The notes: a model not told the origin generated them from the sequence alone. A DNA stretch of 64,000 nt from Nisaea sp. (GCF_017640745.1 NZ_JAEPQA010000022.1:18924-82923); one strand, 5' to 3'; shown: positions 18,541 to 29,096, counted from the first letter of the stretch. Numbers and translations are program-made.

Positions 18541-18951
18541 ATGAACATCGTACAACAGCTCGAAAAAGAGCAGCTTGATAAGCTCGTTGCCGAACGTCCG
18601 GTTCCGGATTTCGGCCCGGGCGACACCGTGAAGGTCAACGTCCGCGTCGTCGAAGGCACCCGCGAGCGTGTGCAGGCCTATGAAGGCGTCTGCATCGCGC
18701 GCAAGAACGACGGCCTGAACTCCTCATTCACCGTCCGCAAGATCTCCTACGGCGAAGGCGTCGAGCGCGTGTTTCCGCTCTACTCCCCGCGCCTCGACAG
18801 CATCGAGGTGACCCGCCGCGGTAAGGTCCGCCGGGCGAAGCTCTACTACCTGCGTGGCCGTCGCGGCAAAGCGGCGCGTATCGCCGAGAAGGTGACCAAC
18901 CGCAGCAAGGCGAGCGTCGCCGTTCCGGAAACCGGTTCGGCCGAAGCGTAA
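18541..18951 (+). CDS. rplS: 50S ribosomal protein L19
   Basis: 136 residues. It lies at the 30S-50S interface. Core motifs are [57 protein letters not shown] and [16 protein letters not shown] short Ala/Ser-rich tail follows. GGAGAAGA precedes the ATG. It ends the ffh operon; a strong terminator follows. Confidence 0.97.
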   Translation: MNIVQQLEKEQLDKLVAERPVPDFGPGDTVKVNVRVVEGTRERVQAYEGVCIARKNDGLNSSFTVRKISYGEGVERVFPLYSPRLDSIEVTRRGKVRRAKLYYLRGRRGKAARIAEKVTNRSKASVAVPETGSAEA

Positions 18952-18975
18952 GCTTCAGGACATGGAATTTTTGAG

Positions 18976-19005
18976 CGGGAGCGCCTTGGCGCTCCCGTTT
19001 TCTTT
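18976..19005 (+). terminator. Terminator of the ffh-rpsP-rimM-trmD-rplS operon
   Basis: CGGGAGCGC and GCGCTCCCG form a GC-rich stem with a very small loop (18976-18997), followed by TTTTCTTT. It starts 25 bases after the rplS stop, and the convergent TauE/SafE-type gene ends just beyond it. Confidence 0.85.
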
Positions 19006-19010
19006 CGGGC

Positions 19011-19769
19011 CTATCCGAGCAGCGTGCCGGCGCCGATCACCGAGAGCAGCAGATAGGCGATGCGCCGGAAGGTTCGCTCGCTGGCGAGATGGAACAGCTT
19101 CCCGCCGCCCCAGATCCCGGCCATGTAGAACGGCGCCATGAGGGCGCCGAGCAGCATCCGCTCCGGCGTCAGCACGCCGAACCAGACATAGCTCGCAACC
19201 ACGAAGACGAAGCCGATCTGGAAGAAGGCGGTGATGTTGGCGCGCACGGCCGTCGGCGCATAGGGCCCTGAAAGAAGGTAGAAGATGATCGGCGGTCCGC
19301 CGAGCCCGGTGGAGCCGTTGAGGAAGCCCGCGACGCCGCCGACGGCGATGTCGAGGCCGAGGCGGCGGGGAACGGTGTGCCGGTATCCGCTGGCGAGCAG
19401 CGCCACGAGCAGGAGCACGATCGCCGAGATCGCCTGGCGCAGCAGGTCCTGGTCGATCGAGACCAGGATCCAGGTCCCGAGCGGCAGCGCGGCGATCCCG
19501 CCGAGCGCCATCGGTGCCGCCTGTTTCCAGTCCGCCTCCCGGCGCGACATGCGCAGCAGCTGGAGCTGCGCCGGCATTTCCATGGTGGTGAGGGTGGCGA
19601 GCGCGACCTGCGGCCCGAACAGCAGGCTGAGCAGCGGAATGGAGATCATCGCCGCGCCGAAGCCGGAGAAGCCGCGCACCAGTCCCGCGAGACCGACCGT
19701 TCCGGCGGACAAAGCGAGGTTCCACAGGCCAAATCCTTCCAATGCGGAAGCAATCGCGTTCAGATCCAT
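19011..19769 (-). CDS. TauE/SafE-family (TSUP) membrane permease
   Basis: 252 residues with eight predicted membrane segments. The first repeat has the family signature GLAGLVRGFSGFGAAMISIP, and the second, near residue 140, has GVAGFLNGSTGLGGPPIIFY. These paired Gly-rich motifs define TSUP permeases, which export or import sulfite, organosulfonates or other organic anions. No neighbour indicates the substrate. It lies between the rplS terminator and leuC, transcribed away from leuC. Confidence 0.88.
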   Translation of the reverse strand: MDLNAIASALEGFGLWNLALSAGTVGLAGLVRGFSGFGAAMISIPLLSLLFGPQVALATLTTMEMPAQLQLLRMSRREADWKQAAPMALGGIAALPLGTWILVSIDQDLLRQAISAIVLLLVALLASGYRHTVPRRLGLDIAVGGVAGFLNGSTGLGGPPIIFYLLSGPYAPTAVRANITAFFQIGFVFVVASYVWFGVLTPERMLLGALMAPFYMAGIWGGGKLFHLASERTFRRIAYLLLSVIGAGTLLG

Positions 19770-19970
19770 TCGGGTTTGGCCTTTATCGGTTCGTAAATTT
19801 CGGAAAACCCCGGTTTCCCCGCAAGATTCAGCTTTTTTCCGCAGGATCGACTCGTTATGCTCCGGGCCCGTCTCGGGACGAGAGATATGTTGCGCCTCAA
19901 GAAGAAGAGCGGTTGGCCCAATCGTGGCCGATCGGAACCGGCGCTCAAGATGAGAGGAAGCATAGCAGCG

Positions 19971-21380
19971 ATGTCAAAGCCGCGTACGCTGTTCGATAAG
20001 ATCTGGCAGGATCATCTGGTCGACGTTCAGGACGACGGAACCTGTCTCATTTATATCGACCGTCACCTGGTGCATGAAGTCACCAGCCCGCAGGCCTTCG
20101 AGGGACTCCGGAATGCCGGCCGCAAGGTGCGCCGCCCGGATTTCACCCTCGCGGTCGCCGATCACAACGTCCCGACGAAGGATCTCGACAAGGGCATTCT
20201 CGACGAGGATTCGCGGATCCAGGTCGCCACGCTTGAAAAGAACGTCGCCGACTTCGGCGTGCCGTATTTCGACATGAAGGACCAGCGGCGCGGCATCGTG
20301 CACATCATCGGTCCGGAACAGGGCTTCACCCTGCCGGGCACGACGATCGTCTGCGGCGACAGCCACACCTCGACCCACGGCGCCTTCGGCGCGCTGGCCT
20401 TTGGCATCGGCACCTCCGAGGTCGAGCATGTGCTCGCGACCCAGACGCTGGTGCAGAAGCCGGCGAAGAACATGCGCATCACGGTCAAGGGCAAGCTGCC
20501 CAAGGGCGTGAATTCCAAGGACATCGTGCTCGCCATCATCGGCAAGATCGGCACCGCAGGCGGCACCGGCCACGTGATCGAATTCGCCGGCGAGGCGGTC
20601 CGCGGTCTCTCCATGGAAGCGCGGATGACGATCTGCAACATGTCGATCGAGGCGGGCGCCCGCGCCGGTCTGATCGCGCCGGACGAGACCACGTTCGAGT
20701 ATCTGAAGGGCCGCCCGTTCGCCCCGAAGGCCGGCGCCTGGGAACAGGCGGTCGCCTACTGGAAGACGCTGCCGTCCGACGAGGGCGCGGTCTACGATAC
20801 CGAGGTCGAGCTGGATGCGGCCGAGATCGTCCCGCAGGTCACCTGGGGCACCAACCCGGAAGAGGTGATCCCGATCACCGCGAACATTCCGGATCCGGAA
20901 CAGATTGCCGACCCGGTGCGCAAGGCGAAGATCGCCCGCTCGCTCGAATATATGGGTCTCACCGCCGGTACGCCGATCAACGAGGTGAAGATCGACAAGA
21001 TCTTCATCGGTTCCTGCACCAACGGCCGCCTCGAGGATCTCCGGATCGCCGCGGGCGTGCTGAAGGGCCGCAAGATCGCCGACAATGTGAACGCGATCAT
21101 CGTCCCGGGCTCCGGTCTGGTGAAGGAAAAGGCGGAGGAAGAGGGTCTGGACAAGATCTTCCTCGAGGCGGGCTGCGAATGGCGCGAGCCGGGCTGCTCG
21201 ATGTGCGTGGCGATGAACGCCGACCGGCTGGAGCCGGGCGAGCGCTGCGCCTCGACCTCCAACCGCAACTTCGAAGGCCGTCAGGGCCGTGGCGGACGCA
21301 CCCATCTGGTGAGCCCGGCGATGGCGGCGGCGGCGGCGGTGGCCGGTCACCTGACCGACGTCCGCGACCTGCTGAACTAA
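19971..21380 (+). CDS. leuC: 3-isopropylmalate dehydratase large subunit
   Basis: 469 residues. It isomerises 2- to 3-isopropylmalate in leucine synthesis with a 4Fe-4S cluster, as a complex with LeuD. Motifs are [44 protein letters not shown] and [13 protein letters not shown] (three cluster Cys), and [21 protein letters not shown] 19971 follows GAGAGGAAG; an upstream in-frame ATG at 19857 was rejected. A GGGAGGAG sits right after the stop as if a next gene were translated, but leuD does not follow. Confidence 0.97.
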   Translation: MSKPRTLFDKIWQDHLVDVQDDGTCLIYIDRHLVHEVTSPQAFEGLRNAGRKVRRPDFTLAVADHNVPTKDLDKGILDEDSRIQVATLEKNVADFGVPYFDMKDQRRGIVHIIGPEQGFTLPGTTIVCGDSHTSTHGAFGALAFGIGTSEVEHVLATQTLVQKPAKNMRITVKGKLPKGVNSKDIVLAIIGKIGTAGGTGHVIEFAGEAVRGLSMEARMTICNMSIEAGARAGLIAPDETTFEYLKGRPFAPKAGAWEQAVAYWKTLPSDEGAVYDTEVELDAAEIVPQVTWGTNPEEVIPITANIPDPEQIADPVRKAKIARSLEYMGLTAGTPINEVKIDKIFIGSCTNGRLEDLRIAAGVLKGRKIADNVNAIIVPGSGLVKEKAEEEGLDKIFLEAGCEWREPGCSMCVAMNADRLEPGERCASTSNRNFEGRQGRGGRTHLVSPAMAAAAAVAGHLTDVRDLLN

Positions 21381-21848
21381 GGGAGGAGAGAGACAATCGA
21401 AATGCGGAGTAGCCGGACACTCGCAAGCTCCCGGTTCTTCTAGAAAGTCTGCGTGTAGCTATCTTAGGAGGTGAGATGCCGGGCTTTGAGCCGTCACCGT
21501 GGCCACGACTTTGTCTCCCTCTCTGCTTTGCCCCACAATCGTACGCATCGCGCTTGGGTCAGCAGGAGATTGAGTCTTCCCCGAGAATGGCCTCCAGCCG
21601 TCCGCCTTGGCTCCGGTGAAGTGGTCCTGGAAATTCGGACAGGTTACTAAGGTGTAACCCGCAGCTATGAGAGGGATACGAGATGGCGAAGCGCTGATCA
21701 TTTACGGATCAATTCAAGGCCAAGGTCGCATCATCTGACGTCACTGCCAAGACGGCTCCTCTCAGCCGGTCGTGAGCAGCAAGCCACAGCCGCGAAGGGA
21801 TCGAGCGAAGAAGAACTCCAGGTCACGGCACACTCGGCAACAACCTTG
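21381..21848. other. 468-base gene-poor scar after leuC
   Basis: GGGAGGAG directly after the leuC stop leads only to an ATG at 21402 with 13 codons before a stop; nothing resembles leuD. The middle (21410-21600) shows no recognisable gene. An IS3-type remnant lies at about 21610-21735. The rest, up to the end of the hybrid kinase gene on the minus strand, contains no feature I recognise. Confidence 0.55.
21610..21735 (+). mobile_element. IS3-family remnant: broken start of a transposase OrfA
   Basis: From ATG 21683 the frame reads MAKR, a TGA stop, then SFTDQFKAKVA. This matches the common N-terminus of IS3-family OrfA (MAKRRxFTDQFKAKVALEAL) with the fifth codon changed to a stop, after which similarity is lost. 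The stretch before the ATG (GAAGTGGTCCTGGAAATTCGG, about 21617-21637) could be the left element end, but no partner inverted repeat was found. It is a dead fragment lying where leuD would be expected. Confidence 0.6.
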
Positions 21849-24800
21849 TTAGACTTTAATATCACGTTCACCCGAGATACTATCTTCGATCGCAGCCTGA
21901 AGTTCCAACCGGCCGACGGGCTTCTGTATCAGCCTGTCATGTGGCGCTATCTTCCGGGTGATCTCATCACCGCCGGGATAACCGGACATAAAGAGGGCTT
22001 TGGCATCTGGGTCGATCTCGCGGATCAATTGGACCGTTTCGGGACCGCTCAACGGACCGGCGAGCGACACATCGCAGAGCAGCAGATCGTAAGGAACGTG
22101 GTTGCGGACCATGGAGAGGGCCTCGCTGCCGTCTTTCGCACCGACCGGTTGCATGCCGAGGCTTTTCAGAACCTCGCACACGATTTCCCGCACGGCATCC
22201 TCGTCTTCCAGAACGAGGACCTTGAGGCTCCTCATGGCGGGTTTCTTGATTGCCCCCGATTGGAGACATGGATTGATTGCCGATTTGGTCTTCGATACCG
22301 CCAAAAACAGCTGCACCGAGGTTCCCATGCCTGGGTCGCTGTGGATTACTGCGCTGCCGCCGGATTGTTTCAGGAAACCATAGACCATCGAAAGCCCGAG
22401 ACCTGACCCTCGTCCGTTGGGCTTTGTCGTGAAGAAAGGTTCGAAGACGCGGGAAAGGATCGCGGAATCCATGCCACATCCAACATCCTTGACCCCGATA
22501 ACGATATAGCCGCCAGGATTCAGATCTAAAGACCGTGATGCCGCAAATTTCTGGTCAATCACCATCAGCTGGGTAGTGATGGTCAGAACACCTCCATCTG
22601 ACATCGCGTCCCGCCCATTGATGGCCAGATTGATGATGGCGTTTTCAAGCTGGCTTTTGTCGACGAGAACCGGTGTCGGGCCGGTGCAAAGCTCCTGCTT
22701 GATCTTGACGCCGCTACCGAGCGTGCGCTGAAGGAGCGGGCACAGTTCCTCGACAAGGTTATTGATATCTATCTCTTCAGGTTTCAGCGGCGCCCGGCGA
22801 CCAAATGCAAGGAGCTGAGATGTCAGGTCTGCTCCCCTGGCAGTGGCCTTGACGGCTGTCGACAGGAGACTCTTGTTTACCGGGTCCGCGATGGTTTCTT
22901 CCATGAGCTCCAGATTGCCGAGGATAATCGCGAGAATGTTGTTGAAATCATGGGCGATCCCTGCAGTCAGCTGGCCGATCGCCTCCATCTTCCGGGATTG
23001 GTGTAGAGCCTCTTCGGTGCCACGGATCTCGGTGATGTCGGAGGTGATGCCGAGCATGCGCGTCGGCTTTCCGGAAGCCCCGAATTCCATGCTGCCCTGT
23101 GAGAGGATCCAGCGATAGCTGCCATCCCGGTGCCTGAGCCGATACTCGGCCCGGTAAGGCGGGAACGGATGCGTAACGGAGCGCTGGAAGGCGGCACTCA
23201 CCGCCGCGAAGTCGTCCGGATGGACCTGCTCCCGCCAAGCCAGACGGGAGGTGGGGAACTCCGTGCCTTCGTAGCCGATCTGTTTCCGCCAGATATCGGA
23301 ATAGATGGTGGTGTTGCTGTCCGGATCATATTCCCAGAGGCCGAGATTCGAAGATTCGACGGCCAGCCGGAGGCGCTGGTGGTTCTTGTCCCGCTCGCGC
23401 TCCGCTGCATTGCGTGCGAGACGGTCGTTGATCCCGGAGATGATCAGCCCGACGGTCTGGGTGAAATTGCCGAGCCGCTCGGCAAGCTCCGCGTTGTAGC
23501 CTCCGGCCCGATTGCCGAGGCCGAACATGCCGATCATCTTCCCGCCCACACGGATCGGCAGCCCGAGGAAGGCATTCAGCGGCGGGTGGCCCTCGGGCAG
23601 GCCGCCGGATCTGGGGTGCGCGGCCGGAGCGTTGGAAATCAGGGTCTCGCCCGTCGCGATGACATGTCCGAAAAGCGTGTCCAGATTCCGGTAGACGATC
23701 GGGTCAGTGATGATCTCTCCGGGCGTGTAAGATGTTCCGCTGGCCCAGCTGAGGTCGGAGATTGCATTGCAGCGCAGGTAGGGCTTACAGTCCTCGTCAC
23801 GGTAGAGATCGCCGACGAAGCCGAACTCGCTTTCGGTGAGCGCGAGCACCGCGCGTAGGATCCGCTCATATAGGACTTTCGACTCCTCGCCGGCCATGTA
23901 GGCGGTCGAGATATCGCGAATGGCCGAGAGCTGCGCTTCCGTGTCCCGTTTCCGGCGCTCTTGGGCGCGCAGCGCGGTCACATCCTCCACGGTCCTGACG
24001 AACCCGCCTTCCGGCAATGGGAAGCTCTTGACGCGCAGCACGGTGCCGTTCGGCCGGGTGCGCTCATACTCGGTCAGGGTGCCGCGATCGAGCTGGGCCA
24101 TGAGGCTCGACTCGTCGCCGACGATGTTGTCCTCGACATAGTCTCCCCGACTCTTGTTGAAGGCAAGGAAGTCGAAGTGGCTTGATCCCAGGGGAAAGCG
24201 CTCCTTTGGAAGCTCCAGCATCTCGTAGAAGCGGTCGTTTGTGGCGGTGACCCTGAAATTCCGGTCCAGCACGAAAATCGCGTCCGGAAAGTTCTCGAAT
24301 GCGCCCTTGAGGATGGCAAGCTGTTCGCTCGCCTCGGCTCTGGCCTGCTCGGTCTGCTGCTTGTCCCGGCGCAGATCATAGAATTCCTGGAGAAGCCATC
24401 CCAACAGGCCGGTCGAGATAGTGTTGAAACCGAACATGATGGGGCCGATCTGCAACGTGATCGCGCTGCCGAGCATGGCCCAGAAGAGGAGCAGGGTCGC
24501 CCCGTTGACCGCGACGCCCAACAGAAGGTAACCGAGAAACGACCGGCCCTTGTTCTTCTTCGATATCAAATAGTAGAAAAGCGTTCCGCCGCCGATCGCG
24601 AACCAGATTGCGATCGTGCCGGTGACCGCTCCGCCGCCGCCGATATAGAGCCGGGTTGCCGATCCCATGAGGCCGGCCGCGATGCCGCCTGCGGGGCCGC
24701 CAAAGACGGGGGCGAGCGCGAGAATGGCAGAGCGCGCGTCAAAGATGATCCCGTTCCCGAGATGGAAGGGCACGAGCATCACCAGGCACGCCGTTGCACC

Positions 24801-24932
24801 GAACAGAATGCCCGAAAAGACACCCTTGAACCTTCCGAGTTTGTCGGAATTGGTCTCCACGACGGCCTGGAGTATGACCAGGATCACCAAGACCGAAAGG
24901 TCGCCGAGGAGGGAGTCGACCATGGGCATCAT
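21849..24932 (-). CDS. Hybrid histidine kinase: 5TM sensor, PAS, GAF, PAS, kinase, receiver
   Basis: 1027 residues. The N-terminus (about 10-185) has five or six hydrophobic segments with PVFGGPAGGIAAGLMG, typical of the LytS/YhcK-type 5TM receptor. PAS at about 208-320, GAF at about 345-505, second PAS (PAS_3 type) at about 520-635 with YRWILSQG. HisKA has His661 in GIAHDFNNIL; the ATPase has INLAINGRDAM, DVGCGMD, FEPFFTTK and GSGLGLSMVYG. The receiver (904-1017) has phosphoacceptor Asp954 and Lys1004. It looks fully active. Start is 24932 or the adjacent ATG 24929; GGAGA lies upstream. It has no obvious separate partner regulator beside it. Confidence 0.92.
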   Translation of the reverse strand: MMPMVDSLLGDLSVLVILVILQAVVETNSDKLGRFKGVFSGILFGATACLVMLVPFHLGNGIIFDARSAILALAPVFGGPAGGIAAGLMGSATRLYIGGGGAVTGTIAIWFAIGGGTLFYYLISKKNKGRSFLGYLLLGVAVNGATLLLFWAMLGSAITLQIGPIMFGFNTISTGLLGWLLQEFYDLRRDKQQTEQARAEASEQLAILKGAFENFPDAIFVLDRNFRVTATNDRFYEMLELPKERFPLGSSHFDFLAFNKSRGDYVEDNIVGDESSLMAQLDRGTLTEYERTRPNGTVLRVKSFPLPEGGFVRTVEDVTALRAQERRKRDTEAQLSAIRDISTAYMAGEESKVLYERILRAVLALTESEFGFVGDLYRDEDCKPYLRCNAISDLSWASGTSYTPGEIITDPIVYRNLDTLFGHVIATGETLISNAPAAHPRSGGLPEGHPPLNAFLGLPIRVGGKMIGMFGLGNRAGGYNAELAERLGNFTQTVGLIISGINDRLARNAAERERDKNHQRLRLAVESSNLGLWEYDPDSNTTIYSDIWRKQIGYEGTEFPTSRLAWREQVHPDDFAAVSAAFQRSVTHPFPPYRAEYRLRHRDGSYRWILSQGSMEFGASGKPTRMLGITSDITEIRGTEEALHQSRKMEAIGQLTAGIAHDFNNILAIILGNLELMEETIADPVNKSLLSTAVKATARGADLTSQLLAFGRRAPLKPEEIDINNLVEELCPLLQRTLGSGVKIKQELCTGPTPVLVDKSQLENAIINLAINGRDAMSDGGVLTITTQLMVIDQKFAASRSLDLNPGGYIVIGVKDVGCGMDSAILSRVFEPFFTTKPNGRGSGLGLSMVYGFLKQSGGSAVIHSDPGMGTSVQLFLAVSKTKSAINPCLQSGAIKKPAMRSLKVLVLEDEDAVREIVCEVLKSLGMQPVGAKDGSEALSMVRNHVPYDLLLCDVSLAGPLSGPETVQLIREIDPDAKALFMSGYPGGDEITRKIAPHDRLIQKPVGRLELQAAIEDSISGERDIKV

Positions 24933-25019
24933 TCTAGATGTCTCCGTTCCAAGTATAGCCTTGGAAAATATGAGAGAAGGACGGCGTACTGCCGGTTCGC
25001 CGGCGCACAGTCGGCGCGC

Positions 25020-26609
25020 TTATCGCTGCGTCCGGGGCCGGTCGTCCTGCTCGATTACTTTCATCAGGTCGTCCTTTCGGAAAGGCTTCCAGAGGATGCG
25101 GTCGAAACTCGAGGCCTGCCAGTTCCTGACCGACCGTCCGCGGATCGAGCCGGTGACGGCGATGATCTTCATGTCCGGATGAGACCGGCGGGCATATTCG
25201 GCGAGCTGGAACCCGTCGATCTCGCCGCTCATCTGAATGTCGGTGATCAGGAGGTCGTAGGATTTGCTGTCGGGGCCAAGTTCACTCATTGCCTGCCGCG
25301 CATCGCTCAGAACCGTTGTCTGATAGCCGGCCTTCGAGAGCACGCTCCCGGCGAAATTGCCGATGTCGGTTTCGTCGTCGACGATCAGGGCGCGCGCACC
25401 GGTCGCCAGAGGCAAGGAATCCCGCTTTTGCATTTCCCTGGGCTGAGGCCGGGGATTTGCTCTCGGTAGGAACAGTGCGATGGTCGTTCCCTTCATCACG
25501 GTCGACTCCACCGCGACGTAGCCTTGAGAACGGGTGACGAAGCCGAAGACGTTGGAAAGTCCGAGACCTGCTGCCTTCCTGTTCTGCTTTGTCGTGAAGA
25601 AAGGCTCGAAGATGCTTTCCCGTATATGGTCCGGAATGCCTGTTCCTCGGTCGTGAATGCTGATCTGGACATAGTCTCCAGCCGGAATCATCGCCTGTTC
25701 GGCCGAAATCGGAGTTTTCACCGTGGTGTTCTCCGCTTCGAGGAGAATCCGGCCGCCGGCCGGCATGGCTTCGATCGCGTTGTTGGCGAGCGAGACCAGG
25801 GCGCTCTCGAACTCCTCCCTGTTGACCTTGCAGGGCCAAAGGTTGTCCGGGAGTTCGATCGTCAGTTCGACCCGGGTCGCGTTGTTGCGCGGCAGCTGGG
25901 CGTCGAGATGGTCGACGATTTCGCTGACCTGGACGAAATCCTCGGAGGCGGACACCGGGCGGGAAAAGGACAGCAGCCGTTGCGTCAGGCTGGCGGCCCG
26001 GCTCGCCGTTCGCTCGATCACTTCCAGGGACTCGCGTGCCGGACGCGAGGTGAATTCCTCGGAGAGCAGGTCGAGATGGCCCATCATGATGCCGAGCAGG
26101 TTGTTGTATTCATGGGCGAGGCCGGTAGTGAGCTGGCCGAGGGAGTCCATCTTCTGCCGCTGCCGGAGCAGGCGCTCGGCGTTCACGCGCTCCGTGATGT
26201 CACGGAATATCCCGACATAGCGCCGGCTGGAGCCGGCGCCCAGCGGAGCGACGTTCACTTCGACCGGGAAAACCTCGCCGGATCGGCGCAATCCCTTGAG
26301 CGTGCGGTTGTGGTTGACGATCCGCGGCGTTTCGATCGACGAGCCGTGGACCATTCTGTCATGGTATTGCCTGTGTTCGGGGGGAAGCAGGATCGAGAAA
26401 TTTTCCCCGATCAGATCCTCAGGCGCGAAGCCGAAGACCTCGCAGCCAGCGCGGTTGACGGCAAGGATACGGCTGTCGGTATCAAGTATGATCACGCCTT
26501 CCGTGGTGATCTCGAAAATGGCCCTGTAGTCCTCGTCCGCTAAGATCGGATCGTGCGGCCATGGCGCGAGCGCGGAAGATTTTGTCGTGTCATGCGGATG
26601 TGCAGTCAT
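25020..26609 (-). CDS. PAS-containing hybrid histidine kinase, cytoplasmic
   Basis: 529 residues with no membrane segment. PAS domain at about 25-140 (FEITTEGVIILDTDSRILAV). HisKA with His166 in GLAHEYNNLLGIMMGH, ATPase with SLANNAIEAMPAGG, DRGTGIPDH, FEPFFTTK and AAGLGLSNVFGF, then a receiver at about 408-525 with LLITDIQMSGEIDG. The start MTAHPHDTTK at 26609 was chosen over a longer in-frame extension that overlaps the upstream gene. It is four bases after the REC-EAL gene, so the two are one operon. A PAS kinase joined to a c-di-GMP phosphodiesterase gene suggests a shared output. Confidence 0.9.
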   Translation of the reverse strand: MTAHPHDTTKSSALAPWPHDPILADEDYRAIFEITTEGVIILDTDSRILAVNRAGCEVFGFAPEDLIGENFSILLPPEHRQYHDRMVHGSSIETPRIVNHNRTLKGLRRSGEVFPVEVNVAPLGAGSSRRYVGIFRDITERVNAERLLRQRQKMDSLGQLTTGLAHEYNNLLGIMMGHLDLLSEEFTSRPARESLEVIERTASRAASLTQRLLSFSRPVSASEDFVQVSEIVDHLDAQLPRNNATRVELTIELPDNLWPCKVNREEFESALVSLANNAIEAMPAGGRILLEAENTTVKTPISAEQAMIPAGDYVQISIHDRGTGIPDHIRESIFEPFFTTKQNRKAAGLGLSNVFGFVTRSQGYVAVESTVMKGTTIALFLPRANPRPQPREMQKRDSLPLATGARALIVDDETDIGNFAGSVLSKAGYQTTVLSDARQAMSELGPDSKSYDLLITDIQMSGEIDGFQLAEYARRSHPDMKIIAVTGSIRGRSVRNWQASSFDRILWKPFRKDDLMKVIEQDDRPRTQR

Positions 26610-26613
26610 CTGA

Positions 26614-27849
26614 TCATCCCGCTGCCAGACTGGCCAGGGGAGGTTCGTTCGTAGCCTCCTGGTGATTGCCGCTCGGCGCGGACCAGTCCTCCCACCAGTC
26701 GAGAATATTCGCTCCGTCCATGGGTTTCGCGATCCAGTATCCTTGGGCCGTATCGCAGCCAAGGTCGGCAAGTGCCTGCCAGGTTGCCTCGTCTTCGACC
26801 CCCTCTGCGACCGCGGTCATGCCGATCTCGTGCGCAAGCTTGATTGATGCGCTGACGACGGAGCGCAAATTGGAATCGAGCGCCATAGAGCCGACGAACG
26901 CCCGGTCGACCTTGAGTTCGGTGAAGGGCGCCTCGACAAGCTGGAGCATGGAGGAGTAACCGGTCCCGAAATCGTCGATCGAGAGGACGAACCCCTTGAT
27001 CCGCAGCCGGGTCAGGATGTCGAGGGACGTGCGAAGATCATGCGCGACACTGGTTTCCGTAATCTCGATCGTGATTTGATGTGCGCGGAGGCCATACTCC
27101 GCGACCTGGCGCTCAAGTTTTTCCGGGAGTTCAAGATCCTGCAGCGTTCTTGCCGATACGTTTACGGACATCTCCGGGAAATGGCCGAGATCGGCCCAAC
27201 GCCGGCATTGGGAGAGCGCTTCGTCGAAGACATACTCGGTGATCCTGTCTATCAGGCCGAATTCCTCGGCGAGGGGAATGAAATAGTCCGGCGAGATCGG
27301 CCCGTGGAGGGAATGTTGCCAGCGCAGCAGGGCCTCCACGCCGCACCAGGAACGGTCGTGGAGCCTGACCTGGGGTTGGAAAACAAGCCGGAATTCCTTC
27401 TCGGCAATCGCCTGTTCCAAGGCCGCGACATCAAGACTGCCGCGGGTCTTATGCGCGTATCTGGGTGTCGCCACGGCGTGGTTCGTCAGCGCTTCCTGAA
27501 GCTCCGATTTACGGAACGGCTTGCCGAGAGCGGCGATGACGTTGAGTCCGCTTTCGGCGGCCAGTTTTTCCGCCGAGGTCAGGATGGAGCGGTCCACGCC
27601 GCTCATCAGGATCAATTTGGCGCGCGACTTGTTCTCGGCAAGAAAGCGGATGATCTCGATACCGTCCATTTCCGGCATGAAGAGATCGAGCACGATGATG
27701 TCGACGCCGGAGGTATATTCCCGCGCGAAATCGCTTGCTGTTTCGGCCGCGGCAGCATCGAAACCGATACGCCGGGCGACGTTGGCGACAAAATCCGCCA
27801 TTTCCCGTTCGTCATCGACGACGAGGAGCCGCTTTTTCTGAGTGGACAT
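26614..27849 (-). CDS. Response regulator with c-di-GMP phosphodiesterase (REC-EAL)
   Basis: 411 residues. Receiver 6-122 with Asp55 in VLDLFMPEMDG and Lys110. EAL domain from about 140 to 390 with EALLRW (172-177), NVSARTL, EITETS, DDFGTGYSS (292-300), LKVDRAF, AEGVED and QGYWIAKP. All metal-binding and catalytic positions I could check are present, so it should hydrolyse c-di-GMP to pGpG when activated. The start at 27849 follows AGGAAGATC. It lies between the chemoreceptor and the PAS kinase on the same strand. Confidence 0.92.
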   Translation of the reverse strand: MSTQKKRLLVVDDEREMADFVANVARRIGFDAAAAETASDFAREYTSGVDIIVLDLFMPEMDGIEIIRFLAENKSRAKLILMSGVDRSILTSAEKLAAESGLNVIAALGKPFRKSELQEALTNHAVATPRYAHKTRGSLDVAALEQAIAEKEFRLVFQPQVRLHDRSWCGVEALLRWQHSLHGPISPDYFIPLAEEFGLIDRITEYVFDEALSQCRRWADLGHFPEMSVNVSARTLQDLELPEKLERQVAEYGLRAHQITIEITETSVAHDLRTSLDILTRLRIKGFVLSIDDFGTGYSSMLQLVEAPFTELKVDRAFVGSMALDSNLRSVVSASIKLAHEIGMTAVAEGVEDEATWQALADLGCDTAQGYWIAKPMDGANILDWWEDWSAPSGNHQEATNEPPLASLAAG

Positions 27850-27917
27850 GATCTTCCTGAGTTTCAGTATCGGCCGCGCGCCCGCTTGCTCAGCGGACCC
27901 GCGGTTTGGCAATCTGG

Positions 27918-29078
27918 TCAAACGACTCTGTTGACCTCTTCGATGAACTCGCGCACCTCGTCGCTGAGATTGTTCGCCTGAACCGAGAGCTCGGTCGCCG
28001 CTCCAAGGACCTGGGTGGCCGCGCTGCCGGTTTCCGAAGCCCCCTGGGAGACGGCCTCGATATTCTCCGAGACTTCCGTGGTGCCGGCCGAGGCCTGTTC
28101 GACATTCATTGCGATTTCCCGGGTCGCCGTGCCCTGTTCCTCGACCGCGGCGGCGACGGCGGAGGAGATCTCGTTGATCTTCTGCACGGTGACGCCGACT
28201 TGGCGGATCTTCTCGACCGCGCCGAAGGTGGTGCTCTGGATTCCCTCGATCTTGCCGGCGATCTCGTCCGTCGCCTTCGTGGTCTGGCTGGCCAGGGTCT
28301 TGACCTCGTTGGCGACGACCGCGAACCCCTTGCCGGCTTCCCCGGCACGGGCGGCCTCGATGGTAGCATTGAGCGCGAGCAGGTTGGTCTGCGACGCGAT
28401 GTCGTTGATCAGCTTGACCACGTCGCCGATCTCTTCGGTCGCACGTTTCAACTCGGAAATCTGCTCGTTGGCCGCGTCGGAGTCGGACGTAGCGGCCGAG
28501 GCGATCTCCGCCTGCTGGGCAACGAGACTGCTGATCTCCTGGATCGAGGCGGAGAGTTGCTCTGCGGCAGAAGCGACCGTCTGCACGTTGGTGGAGGCTT
28601 CCTGGGACGCGGCGGCGACGCTGGCGGCACGCTGCGTCGTCGCCGACGCGGTTCCGGTCATCGCCTGGGCCGCTGCCTCGAGTTCGGTCGCGGCCGCTGC
28701 CACGGCGTCGACCACATTCTTCATCTTCCGGTCGAACTCGCCGGCAACCGCCTTGAAGTTGGCGACGCGTTCCTCGATGGAGGCGGAGGCGTCGTTGATG
28801 GTGCCGCTCGCCTGGGCAAAGCTCCCCACCATGCCTTTCATTTGGATGCGGCGGAAGTATTTGTTCTTGCTGACATATTCAAGAGATGCCTTCGATTCCC
28901 GTACATAGGCGTCCGAGCGGTCGATCATCTCGTTGATCGCGTTCAGAAGCTCCGCATGCTCGGAGCGTTTGTTGATGCCGATGATACGGGCGGAGAAATC
29001 GCCGTGTGCAACGGCTTTGCAAACCTTGAGCGCCTTGCTCAAATCGTCCGAACTCGTGCGGATGAAACCGAAAAGCAT
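27918..29078 (-). CDS. Soluble methyl-accepting chemotaxis protein
   Basis: 386 residues, no membrane helix. An N-terminal region (about 1-90) resembles a HAMP/linker with GDFSARI, followed by a long coiled-coil signalling domain with the hairpin tip [20 protein letters not shown] and [16 protein letters not shown]. The C-terminus [12 protein letters not shown] lacks a CheR-binding pentapeptide. ATG 29078 is preferred to TTG 29090 because GGAAG lies 12 bases upstream of the ATG and directly abuts the TTG. It is 18 bases after the Aer-like PAS gene, so sensor and signaller look like separate proteins. Confidence 0.9.
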   Translation of the reverse strand: MLFGFIRTSSDDLSKALKVCKAVAHGDFSARIIGINKRSEHAELLNAINEMIDRSDAYVRESKASLEYVSKNKYFRRIQMKGMVGSFAQASGTINDASASIEERVANFKAVAGEFDRKMKNVVDAVAAAATELEAAAQAMTGTASATTQRAASVAAASQEASTNVQTVASAAEQLSASIQEISSLVAQQAEIASAATSDSDAANEQISELKRATEEIGDVVKLINDIASQTNLLALNATIEAARAGEAGKGFAVVANEVKTLASQTTKATDEIAGKIEGIQSTTFGAVEKIRQVGVTVQKINEISSAVAAAVEEQGTATREIAMNVEQASAGTTEVSENIEAVSQGASETGSAATQVLGAATELSVQANNLSDEVREFIEEVNRVV

Positions 29079-29096
29079 TTTTCTACTCAACTTCCG

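Noticed and set aside
21459..21701. An 80-codon minus-strand ORF after leuC
   Set aside because: No ribosome site, no known motif, and it runs across the IS3 remnant; most likely chance.
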